This document shows positions 32,841 to 41,076 of a DNA stretch of 41,076 nucleotides, piece after piece; position 1 is the first letter of the stretch, and every line of letters starts with the position of its first letter. The notes beneath the pieces were generated by a model. The model had not been told where the DNA came from and ran no database searches. It saw nothing but the letters and a program-made list of their open reading frames with translations. The translations under genes and the position numbers were made by a program. Source of the DNA: Seison nebaliae (lineage: Eukaryota > Rotifera > Pararotatoria > Seisonacea > Seisonidae); contig JALJEE010000267.1 of the NCBI GenBank assembly GCA_023231475.1, positions 1-41,076 on the forward strand. Direction: 5' to 3'.

Positions 32841-33582
32841 TTTCTCTAATGAATTTGAAGATATTTCTTTTTATCTTCTTCAAATGAATTACAGACAAAT
32901 ATATGTTGAACTGGAACAAATTGTATCAAACAAAAGAAGAACTACAATTGATTTTTTTAACAAAAAAAAAATGTTATTCTTTCACTTTATGAAAAATGTA
33001 GGATAACCGATTAAACTTTCTGATTAAAGAGATATTTTTTCCTTTATATTTATGCGTCTCCTATATTTGTTGCTCTCTAATTATCAGCGAGCTATCCAAA
33101 TGTTCATCAAATTTTCTAGAAGTATTTCAACTTCAACTATCAAATGTTAAGCTCTACAAGAAAATTTCGTTATTTCTTTAATCAATCGTCAATCTCTTAT
33201 TGAAAAGGTGAAGATATACATAGAGAACACAATAATTTCTTTTTATGAATTAAAATTGTGGAAATAATTGACATTTCCATACAACATAGATTATTTTACT
33301 TTATCCAGTACAACTTATCCTTACAATATATCCATCAATAATGATTCTTATGAGAAAATGAATTTTTAACAAATAAAAATGTTGATGAAGAACTTTTGAA
33401 ATAGAATGTTTAATGAATTTCATTATACGTGAAAAACTAAAAAATAAGCATTACCTAAATAGAGAGAGAGAGAGGAGTAGTTAGATTAGTTGGAAGATTA
33501 GAAAGAGGAGAGAAAGAGAGGATATTGAACAATTTGAAATTTATTGAATGAGACATAAATTGCATCTAGTTGAGAATGGCAC
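32841..33582. other. Intergenic with GA-rich microsatellite
   Basis: No gene is seen. A purine run of GAGAGAGA type occupies about 33462-33520. On the minus strand it is a pyrimidine tract ending in TATTTAG, a good splice acceptor for the gene ending at 33583. Confidence 0.5.
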
Positions 33583-35061
33583 TTACGTTTTCCTTTTACC
33601 AGATACAATCCAATTATTCGGATAAAACTTTCGATTAGCCAATAACTTAGCGAAATATTCTGATTCTGTTGTCGTATCATTTTTATCAGATAGTGTCGTT
33701 GGTGTTTCCTGAACTGTACTAACAGGATGTTCCATCTCTTTCATAATCTTTGGTGTATCTGGCATAAATAATTCATCGGCATGAAATGAAATGGAATTGG
33801 TATGTCTTAATCGTAATACACCGTTATTTTTATCTCTTAATTCTCTCTTTTGTCCATCTACCATATTCTTCTTGATCGCTTCTAATGTATCGAAAGATTT
33901 AGTAAATGTTATTGAGTGATCACTTTGACCTCCATAGGCGAAATCCTTTGGGATCATTGATTGTTTCATAGATGATTCCGAAAATTTTGTACATTTATTT
34001 TTCGATTTAGTACGTGACCTTTCCATAGATTGTAACTGTGGGCATGGATTGGGAATTTCCAATGGATTCTTACTACACAAATCTCGAGGAGATGTATTCT
34101 TGCAACATCTCTCTGATGGACATTGTTTTTTCGCATACTGTTTTGGTGGACATTCCTTCGGTTCACAAAAGGTCAAAGGACATTGTTTCCTTGTACACGG
34201 ATCTGTACAGCATAAAGTCTCATCAGTATTATTTTGATGCATCTTACTAATGTAGACATAAGTTTCATCTTTCGACGTTTCGTTCACACCCAATTCCATA
34301 TTATCCTTCCAATTCTTCAGTTCTCTTCCCCATTGATATGGAGTTTTCGTTTCTGAACTAAAATTATCGTCCGGAGATTCCGTTCGTACGACGCAACAGT
34401 TCTTATTATTCATTAGTTGTTTTTCACATGAATTGGGTGGTCGAGTTGATCGACAACCATTATGTGAATATTGTTGAAGTTTTGGAGGACAACATATTCG
34501 AGGAACATCATGATTGAGACATGAATTGGGTAATTTTTCAGGTGAATCACATCCGATCGAATACCCAATTACTCCTTTCGCTTCAGTACCATATACGGTT
34601 GGATTGTTAACACTAAATGGATTAGGAATAGTAGTATTTCCAGCCATTGTAGGACTACAATAATCAGATTTTGGAAGATTCCTTCCTAATTTTTCACAAC
34701 GGGAATCATGCTTCTCAGGAGTACAAACAATCATATCTTCAATTTTTTTCAGTTTCCGCTTAATAGCGTCAATCATTTCATTATTCATTTCATTCGATGT
34801 GAAATTACTTTTTATTTCACATTCTCTACAACATTCAAGTTCTATTCGGTCCGAGTTCAAATAACATTTACATATTCTACAAGTCGTTGGTTTCCCACCC
34901 GATTTCCTTTCCCCACATTTCTTCTTTTCTCTCAATGCCAATTTATTACTCTCATCAACGCATAATACTATGAAATGAACAATATGGCCGATTAACAGAA
35001 GTAAACATTTAAAAGGAAAAATAATAAGAAAGTGAAAAAAATATTCGATATTCTGCTTCAT
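33583..35061 (-). CDS. Cysteine-rich protein with N-terminal hydrophobic segment, unknown
   Basis: 492 aa in one frame with ATG at 35061; not recognised. Residues 8-35 are hydrophobic (FFHFLIIFPFKCLLLLIGHI) and could be a signal anchor. A treble-clef-like Cys cluster follows (CRICKCYL, then ECCREC near residues 61-81). The middle has spaced CC and PC motifs (ICCPPK, CCTDPC) and a short repeat of the KQCP type around residues 295-325 (KQCPLTFCEPKECPP). The C-terminal 150 residues are hydrophilic with few Cys. Low-complexity Cys/Pro runs recall structural or sperm-associated proteins, but that is only an impression. The stop overlaps a strong GTAAGT donor. Splicing to the acceptor near 33447 would also end the protein after the same Thr. 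Confidence 0.6.
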   Translation of the reverse strand: MKQNIEYFFHFLIIFPFKCLLLLIGHIVHFIVLCVDESNKLALREKKKCGERKSGGKPTTCRICKCYLNSDRIELECCRECEIKSNFTSNEMNNEMIDAIKRKLKKIEDMIVCTPEKHDSRCEKLGRNLPKSDYCSPTMAGNTTIPNPFSVNNPTVYGTEAKGVIGYSIGCDSPEKLPNSCLNHDVPRICCPPKLQQYSHNGCRSTRPPNSCEKQLMNNKNCCVVRTESPDDNFSSETKTPYQWGRELKNWKDNMELGVNETSKDETYVYISKMHQNNTDETLCCTDPCTRKQCPLTFCEPKECPPKQYAKKQCPSERCCKNTSPRDLCSKNPLEIPNPCPQLQSMERSRTKSKNKCTKFSESSMKQSMIPKDFAYGGQSDHSITFTKSFDTLEAIKKNMVDGQKRELRDKNNGVLRLRHTNSISFHADELFMPDTPKIMKEMEHPVSTVQETPTTLSDKNDTTTESEYFAKLLANRKFYPNNWIVSGKRKT

Positions 35062-35438
35062 TGGAAATCAACTTTCAACCTTCAATTTTCTACATTTTCA
35101 TATTTTAAATCAATTTTCATTTGCTATATTTCTCTGTTTGAATAAAATTAACGATTTTTTAAATAAATAAATTTTTTTCAGAATATAAATAAAGAACATA
35201 TAAAACTCTCATTTCTCGACCGTTTAACAATAATTTATTTAAAAAATCTCAATTTTTAAAATTTTATTACTCTTTAATATATTCTTATTGAATATTAACT
35301 AATAAAAATTTATGTAATATTATCTTCTAATTATTACGATCCATAACATTATTCATTTGTTCAATGGTACAATGCATATTTGTGATGTTCTTCAATTGAA
35401 TAAGAGAAATTGAATAAAGTGAATTAAAGAATGAAAAA
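35062..35438. other. Intergenic, no gene seen
   Basis: 377 bases of very AT-rich sequence between two minus-strand genes. It likely holds the 3' end of the ATP synthase f transcript and the promoter of the cysteine-rich gene. No other structure is seen. Confidence 0.45.
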
Positions 35439-35822
35439 TTAACTTCGATGTGGATATTCTTTAAATATGTATACACCAACAAATGCTAAAAAAGCGAATT
35501 GATATATTGGCGCTAAAGTTATACGTTTTGGGAACAAATATTTCATTCTCCATCTCCATACGCCTATTGATTAGTTAGTATTGATTACTACCAAACTAAA
35601 TAACAAACCTCTGTCGATTACTTGAAGTGTCGGTGTTACACCTTTATTCCGACGAGCGATCCAATCAGGAATCTCACCTAATTTAACTTCGGAAAATTTG
35701 ACATCTTTTTTACCATAAAATTTTGAAGGATCATAAGGTCCATGAATTTTTGGATTATATCCTTTCGGATAATATTTCCACGATTCCGTCAATTTTTCAA
35801 ATGCGTCAAACACAGAGTTCAT
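35439..35822 (-). CDS. ATP5MF: Mitochondrial ATP synthase subunit f
   Basis: Two exons, 35822-35609 and 35563-35439, with a 45-nt intron; 112 aa. YNPKIHGPYDPSKFYGKKDV followed by KFSEVKLGEIPDWIARRNK is the highly conserved matrix-facing region of F1Fo-ATP synthase subunit f (animal YNPKVHGPYDPxRFYGKPDVxFGQVKLGExxxWLxRRNK). After the intron, VWRWRMKYLFPKRITLAP and a single hydrophobic segment (YQFAFLAFVGVYIF) give the membrane helix, ending in a short basic tail. The subunit sits in the membrane part of complex V at the dimer interface. The length is close to that of the fly protein. Join: phase 1, making a Gly codon. Confidence 0.93.
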
Positions 35823-36756
35823 TTTTCGATCAATTTAAATTCTGCAATAAAATTTTATTGCTAAATGAGCCTTTCTTTTAAGTTGTACATGCGTTGATAT
35901 CTTTTCTGTTTGACATGCTATTTCGATTAGTGAATATAAACTCATCATTCAATAAAAATTTAAATCTACTCACATATCACTTTTATGATACACTCTCACA
36001 TTTATATGTGATCTGACAATATGTATAAATAATATTCTTCTGATAGTTATGAAGATTCATTGGATTGCCATTTCATGTTGAGTACATTGTTTTATTGTTT
36101 GAATAGTTATTATGAATAATACAATTATTATTGTAAAGATACTACACTTCACTAATCTTGTAAAATCGATCAAAATTCTGTTCAGTTCTATTTCTTTTCA
36201 AAACTCAACTGAACATTCATCAGAGTTCGTTAAATTCACACAGACCAATTCAGAAAATATTTGAGCGTTACAGGAATCGAGGAACTTAATCCGATTGATT
36301 CATCCGATATATCTTCTTGGATCCGATCAATTGGATGTACCTCTTCTCGTTATCGACGTTTCTAAGACATTTAATATCAAGGTGGACCTCTTGACCATTT
36401 TCCGACCATCACCTCCGACCTATTTACGACCAATTTTAATTTGTTTACTATTCCGTCTGCTATTTAACTTTTTCATATTATACTAATATTTCTCTAATCG
36501 ATTTCAAACATTTCATCTCTTTCATTTCTCTTATGATACGGCATTAACTCTACCGATCCACCATGGATCTTTCTTCTGACGTTTGGACTATATATTTAAA
36601 ATACTGCCATATCTACGATGTTTCGTTTATACCAGTGGACGATAAAATTTATTTCATTATTTATAGTTTATCCGGACAAGATTTTTAAATATAATAATAA
36701 TAATATGCCAAATATACGAAGCATGATGAAATATTCATAGCAATCAATTATGTAAA
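35823..36756. other. Intergenic, no confident gene
   Basis: About 0.9 kb. Plus-strand stretches near 36240-36470 (SVTGIEELNPIDSSDISSWI) look faintly protein-like but break quickly and match no family. A 42-codon frame starts at about 36563 in a CCACCATGG context, also unmatched. TTTATT at 36648-36653 may be the minus-strand poly(A) signal of the CAP gene. Confidence 0.4.
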
Positions 36757-37836
36757 TTATTTTCCAACACCAGTTCCACAATCACAAAATTTTTTCCAAC
36801 ATTTACAACCTGAAGGGCAAGCACTGCAAGCTTTACCTTTTTTATATGGTGTCGAAGTACTACCTTGTCCACGATAATAATTACAAATAATATAAGCCCC
36901 ATTTGAACAAGTTGCTTCTCCGCAACCTACTCTTGTTGTAAACGCCTGAACAATTTGAGTATAATGACCGACCATTCTCCCGCCTGAATTAGTACCATAA
37001 CGAAAATCTTTTTTCTCACTTATGAATGCATCAATCATTGTTAATGTTTTCGATTGTCTAGTATCGCTATGGTAGGCTAAATTTTGACCAACTATACCCT
37101 GATATAATGGTTCCTTCCTTTGATCGTACTGATCATGGTTATCATTACAGGTTGCGGCATATCGTTCAGCTGTCTGTTCTAAATTTAAATCGTAGTACAT
37201 TCGTCTCATATCTGATGAAGATAGTATTTCACGTTGTTTCATATGGGCTTCTACAATTTTCAAGCGAACATCATCTGTATATGCTACATTTTTACGGAAG
37301 TTAGATGAAACTCTGGCACATGCGGAATGACGACCACTAAATCTCGAGTCTGCACAACCACTTTTTTTAAATGCTTTTTTCTTACCTACAATATTTTCAT
37401 TAGCACTGCCAATCCCACCACTGCCATCACTACCACCTGTTCCACCACTACCACCTGTTCCACCACTTCCACCACTACCACCTGTTCCACCACTCCCACC
37501 TGGTTCTCCAATGGAACCTATGTCACCACTGCCACCTGTACCACCATTACCGTCGTTCCCATCTGTACTGCCGCTGTCTCCAATATCATCGTTCCCACCA
37601 TTGTCATTTTCACCTTTTTTACTCATAACAGCAAATGGAATTATAATTATAAGACCCAACATTATATATATTATTGATATATCCATTACTAACAAAACTG
37701 CCTTATCAAATGGATCGTTCCTACTGAATACAATCTTATGTGTCCTGAAAAAACCATATCTTTTAAATCCATAAGTTAATCTTTTGTATTGTCTCTTGCT
37801 TGTTTCTTTAAAGTTGTAACTTCTCCACCGAACCAT
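36757..37836 (-). CDS. Membrane-anchored CAP-superfamily (SCP/PR-1) protein with Gly/Ser stalk
   Basis: Single exon of 359 aa with ATG at 37836. A basic cytoplasmic N-terminus precedes a hydrophobic segment at residues 46-70 (VMDISIIYIMLGLIIIIPFA), which looks like a signal anchor of a type II protein. Residues 76-145 are a low-complexity linker of GGSGGTGG repeats. The CAP domain covers about 185-325, with His234, Glu274 and His291 at the usual cavity positions. GQNLAY carries Gln in place of the Glu of GENL. GHYTQIVQA and ICNYYRGQG are the two CAP signatures, the first lacking its usual Trp. A Cys-rich tail (CSACPSGCKCWKKFCDC) resembles the CRISP hinge. CAP proteins are normally secreted, so the membrane anchor and stalk are unusual. 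Function unknown. Confidence 0.85.
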   Translation of the reverse strand: MVRWRSYNFKETSKRQYKRLTYGFKRYGFFRTHKIVFSRNDPFDKAVLLVMDISIIYIMLGLIIIIPFAVMSKKGENDNGGNDDIGDSGSTDGNDGNGGTGGSGDIGSIGEPGGSGGTGGSGGSGGTGGSGGTGGSDGSGGIGSANENIVGKKKAFKKSGCADSRFSGRHSACARVSSNFRKNVAYTDDVRLKIVEAHMKQREILSSSDMRRMYYDLNLEQTAERYAATCNDNHDQYDQRKEPLYQGIVGQNLAYHSDTRQSKTLTMIDAFISEKKDFRYGTNSGGRMVGHYTQIVQAFTTRVGCGEATCSNGAYIICNYYRGQGSTSTPYKKGKACSACPSGCKCWKKFCDCGTGVGK

Positions 37837-38594
37837 TTAATATTTAAAGTTAAAGATATTTATTATATATTAATTATGAGAAACAAATTTCAATTTTAAA
37901 CAATTAAATTCCTTAAATAACCAAATAATCGTAAAAATTCGAATTGTCTACAGATTGGGTTGTCTGATTAGGGTTACTGACAAAGTTTATCTGCTGTCCA
38001 ACTCTCATTCATCATGAGCAACTTTGAAATAAATGCACTAGGGATAACATATGTTGCCTCAATTAGGAATTCACCATCCAATAATGTTTCTATAAGGTTT
38101 CTATTAGATATTTCGTTTCAAAATCACTGATACGATATACCCTTTCATACAAAAATTCTATTTCTAATGCTAAATTCACTAAATCTCCAAGTTTTAATTC
38201 TTATTTATTTTTCGTTACTTTCGCTTTTCTTATTTGTTATTTTTTGTTTAGTCGATATTTCTTCCAATTGTAGTGTTCGATGCTAACAATTCAAAAAAGG
38301 CATTATATTATAAAATTGGTCGTGGAAATGTAAGTTTCTACCGATCGAATGACAAATAAGAGAAAAGTAAAAAAAGAAGATTAATCAAAAACTAACTAAT
38401 ACAATCTCTTTCTGTAAAAAAAAAAAAATTATTCCAATAAAAAGGAATTCAATGGATACAACACTAATAAGGGAACATCCAGTTTTAAGAGATGAAAAAC
38501 ATTAAAAAATTCTATGAGATCTTATAGAACATTAATTAAAAAAATTTTTGGTGCAATGAAAGTGTTATTTAGCACACATATTGAATTATGCAAT
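37837..38594. other. Intergenic, no gene seen
   Basis: About 0.75 kb, AT-rich. No sustained frame and no repeats beyond A-rich tracts. The part nearest 37837 presumably carries the CAP gene promoter. Confidence 0.45.
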
Positions 38595-39173
38595 TTATTG
38601 TGGAAATTGGAAACCCAATCGTTTCCAAAAAATGTTCCTCACGTTTTCAACGATACTCAACGGATCACAAACAAGATCATGAATTACACTAAAAAATAAA
38701 TCAAAATCTTCATTATCGTCAGAGAATTGATTATTCAACATCGAGATTGGTTAACTGGAATCATGAGAAGCAATAAAGGTGGAATTTTTTAACGATTCGT
38801 TTATTTCATGCATATCCTCATCGGATGGAACTAAATTTGCATAACCTAATTCTGAATTAACATCAGTTTCTTGAAGAAATGATTTAATTTCTTTTCTTAA
38901 CGATGATAATGGTTTTACCACGATTTTGTTTATAAACCAACCATCAGAGAAGAACGAGAATCTCCTTGTTCCACCTCCATTCCATTAGGGAGAATAAGAT
39001 CCTTCACAATTCGATGGTGTATATTTCAACATGTTCACCGATTCTACTGATGTAAACGTTCTCGATGGTCCTGGACGTACGAGGAAGAAAACAGAATCTC
39101 CATTCAGTTCCCATTTCATCCAAAATCCTTCTTTTTCTCTTTTTTTCTCCGATATTAAGATACGATTAATCAC
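38595..39173 (-). pseudogene. Unidentified broken reading frame
   Basis: One minus-strand frame stays open for about 190 codons apart from a couple of breaks, far more than expected in such AT-rich DNA. Protein-like pieces include WELNGDSVFFLVRPGPSRTF, GYANLVPSDEDMHEINESLK and NEDFDLFFSVIHDLVCDPLS. No family is recognised. It lies next to retroelement fragments on the same strand, so it may be a retroelement extra frame or a decayed host gene. No useful start could be fixed. Confidence 0.45.
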
Positions 39174-39432
39174 ACCGATAATGAAGATTTAGTTATGAGA
39201 ATCGAGATATAATTGTCAATTGAACTTTCCGGAAAATATTCTGCTAATAAGAAAATTATTAGTAAATGGAATATACATTGATGTATAAAACACTGAATAT
39301 TTAAATTTAATTTACAATTAAAAGAACCTTATTTTCCGATTAAATCTTATTTTGTTCAGTGAAATTTCTCCCTAAACCTGTCAGTCGAAGAATACCAATC
39401 ACCTTTTTCTTATCACGTACAACACTTCCCCT

Positions 39433-40090
39433 TTATCGACGATATCTTCTAATTGTCTTCCTACCTGCTCGTGTAGTATGACTCTTGGTATCCAGAACCA
39501 TATCTGACAAGTGGATAATTTCGATTTCTTCATCATTCGTATTCAGACTACTAATTTCGATGTTACCATTGCCGATGACTTTGGTAACTTTGTACCTACC
39601 GGAATAGATTGGCATTAGTTTTTTCGAGACTTAATCCCGAATTGACTTGTAAAATTTCTTCTTTCGCATGATGTCCCGTTCGTTAATTTCGTGACACAAT
39701 TTGGAATCACGTTTTTCGTTCGCATAACTAATAAATTTGTCGGTGTCGGTTCTTAAATTCCCTTGAGCCGTCCGCAACAAGTCGTTAAACTCGATGGAGT
39801 TCCAATTGGAAGATACGTTATCCAATCATTGAAAATATATGGAAGGGAATTTAATATTCATGTTAAAAATTAAGTCATTTGGTGTTACTCCGATAGACTT
39901 GTTCGCATAATTGTTAATTGAGAACCGAATATACGGGATACATTTATCCCAGTTCAGTTGATTGTCATTCGATAATATTCTTAACATCTCAGCGATAGTT
40001 CTGTTCATTGGTTCAGCTTTTAATTTTTAAATTAACACATTTGTTACATTTTCCCGTGTAACTGTTCCTCTTGTCAGTGGACTGAGTATG
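39433..40090 (-). mobile_element. Ty3/Gypsy-like LTR retrotransposon relic (integrase end)
   Basis: Minus-strand pieces match the end of a Gypsy integrase. EPMNRTIAEMLRILSNDNQL followed by NWDKCIPYIRFSINNYANKS and TPNDLIF fits the ...VERxxRTLxxML...QxxWDxxLPxxxFAYN...TPFxLxFG stretch. MPIYSGRYKVTKVIGNGNIE fits the C-terminal GPY/F module. A CNKC pair at the upstream side may be the last piece of the zinc-binding domain. No LTR was found. It is broken, with several breaks, and appears old. Confidence 0.75.
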
Positions 40091-40206
40091 TGAAGGCGGT
40101 TGGAATATGAAAATCAAAAAGAAAGCATATATGCACACATTTTGACAATCGTGTTTTTCATATCTTTTATTTCTTCACAATAAATCTTCAATGTCGACAG
40201 CACGAC

Positions 40207-41076
40207 ATGGCGTCCCTGGGAAATACCACGGAGAAATATGACCGATCAATTTTATACTGTGGAGTACCGCTTTACATGATAGATAAAAGTGAGTTGGAGC
40301 TAATCACCGACGAATTGGAAATCGATCGAGTGGGAAATTTAGCCAAACGGGAACTCATTTCGCTAATCTTATCAAATTTGAATTCTTCTGTTGAACTTCC
40401 AACGAAATTCAAGCGACCACTGAATATCGATATGACTAGTATTGATAATATGATCAGAGAAGAAGTTGTCAAAAAACAAGTTCAACAGCGCCAGAGAATG
40501 TTCAGGACCGTTTTGGAAGGATTTCGTCAGTTAAGAGGAACATTAGACATATTCAGGCGAAGCAGGAAGTGAGCTTTCCAGAAGGAGCAGTCGTGCATTG
40601 TGAAGAGTTTGTTTCATATTTCAATGTAAGAATTAGAGATCAAATTCCGACGAATATACATTTATTCGCGGATGGAACTTTCGATAGGGCTCCATTAGGA
40701 TATTATCAGTTGTATGTAACTTAAATCACTTAACCCGTTCGATGTCGTTGAAGTAGATATATTTGGACCGCTGCCTAAATCACCATCACAAAATCGATAT
40801 GTGTTAACAGTATGTGACAAAATGATTCGATATCTGCAACTATATCCAATGAAATCAATCGACCACGACTCAATTTGGGGAGCTTTTTGCCGTTGGATAT
40901 GTAATTATGGAGCTCCAAGAAATCTAATTTCGGACGCAGGTACGCAATTCACATCGAAACAGTTTAAAATGTTGTGTGTCACTAATGGAATTCGATTACA
41001 TAATGCCACAAGATCACAACATCAAACAATTGGACAAGTGGAAAGAAATCACCTGACAATTGGAAGAATTCTGGCA
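40207..41076 (+). mobile_element. Ty3/Gypsy-like LTR retrotransposon relic (gag-like start and integrase core), cut by window edge
   Basis: 40207-40572 is a 121-codon frame with a SAP-like helical segment (LAKRELISLILSNL), of the kind seen at the start of some Gypsy gag proteins; this part is a tentative assignment. From about 40745 to the window end runs an integrase core: VVEVDIFGPLPKSPSQNRYV, LISDAGTQFTSKQF and QTIGQVERNHLTIGRIL, which contain the three acidic catalytic segments of the family. A MULE-like scrap lies between the two parts. The copy is broken and fragmentary. It is opposite in orientation to the relic at 39433-40090. Its right end lies outside the window. Confidence 0.7.
40590..40724 (+). 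mobile_element. MULE (Mutator-like) transposase fragment
   Basis: One frame reads VRIRDQIPTNIHLFADGTFD then RAPLGYYQLYVT before a stop. FADGTFxxAPxxYYQLYxxH is the hallmark of the first catalytic-Asp region of MULE transposases. Only about 45 codons survive, wedged between a gag-like frame and a Gypsy integrase. It is too short to be functional. Confidence 0.6.

Noticed and set aside
36563-36691. 42-codon frame with a good CCACCATGG start context
   Set aside because: Too short, no homology and no conserved neighbours. The start context alone is not enough.
37327-37774. Thr/Pro-rich plus-strand frames
   Set aside because: Antisense shadows of the Gly/Ser-rich linker in the CAP gene. Repetitive codons keep the opposite frames open.
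1-41076. tRNA, rRNA, CRISPR array or bacterial-type operon
   Set aside because: None seen by eye. Introns, poly(A) signals and animal gene families point to a eukaryotic nuclear genome. Covariance-model searches (tRNAscan-SE, Infernal) were not possible here.

Overview
This is nuclear DNA from a small-genome, AT-rich animal (roughly 70% A+T by eye). It carries metazoan genes: RBM19/MRD1, eRF3, ATP synthase subunit f, NUDT19, MTHFSD, a WDR49/WDR64-type ciliary protein, a CAP-superfamily protein and a SIKE/FGFR1OP2-like protein. Introns are very short GT-AG introns. Of the 26 I could place, 21 are 41-53 nt long, and many genes have none. A WDR49/WDR64-type protein suggests motile cilia or flagellated sperm. 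A ciliated animal with a compact genome, such as an orthonectid (Intoshia-like), would fit, but this is a low-confidence inference.

Layout, left to right. 1-1044: the edge of a 30-bp tandem repeat and unassigned DNA. 1045-2859: a single-exon divergent ubiquitin-protease-like gene. 2960-3500: a LINE tail. 3762-4112: a long foldback repeat. 5659-7479: a DUF4140/DUF4139 protein. 8256-10580: a transposon graveyard with a small foldback, a Ty3/Gypsy relic and a Tc1-like relic with direct-repeat-bearing ends. 10853-12472: an atypical protein kinase, convergent with RBM19 (12624-15250, minus). 16871-17455: a hAT relic. 18368-20079: eRF3. 20962-22156: a small tail-anchored protein and NUDT19, tail to tail with one base between their stop codons. 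22514-25627: two diverged tandem MTHFSD paralogs with a second Tc1-like relic between them.

The right half holds a 16-exon EF-hand/WD40 gene (26547-31136), then four genes on the minus strand: a SIKE/FGFR1OP2-like coiled-coil protein, a cysteine-rich protein of unknown function, ATP synthase subunit f, and a membrane-anchored CAP protein with a Gly/Ser-rich stalk. From 38595 to the right edge lies repeat-rich DNA. It holds an unidentified broken reading frame, pieces of two Ty3/Gypsy integrases in opposite orientation, and a short MULE transposase scrap.

The genes do not form a pathway. They are mostly housekeeping functions (ribosome biogenesis, translation termination, mitochondrial ATP synthesis, CoA hydrolysis, folate-like metabolism) plus lineage-specific proteins. 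The most unusual host features are the ubiquitin-protease-like gene, the kinase without a glycine loop, the MTHFSD pair and the membrane-anchored CAP protein. The Tc1-like family with two binding-site-like repeats exactly 59 nt apart in two separate copies is the clearest mobile-element observation.
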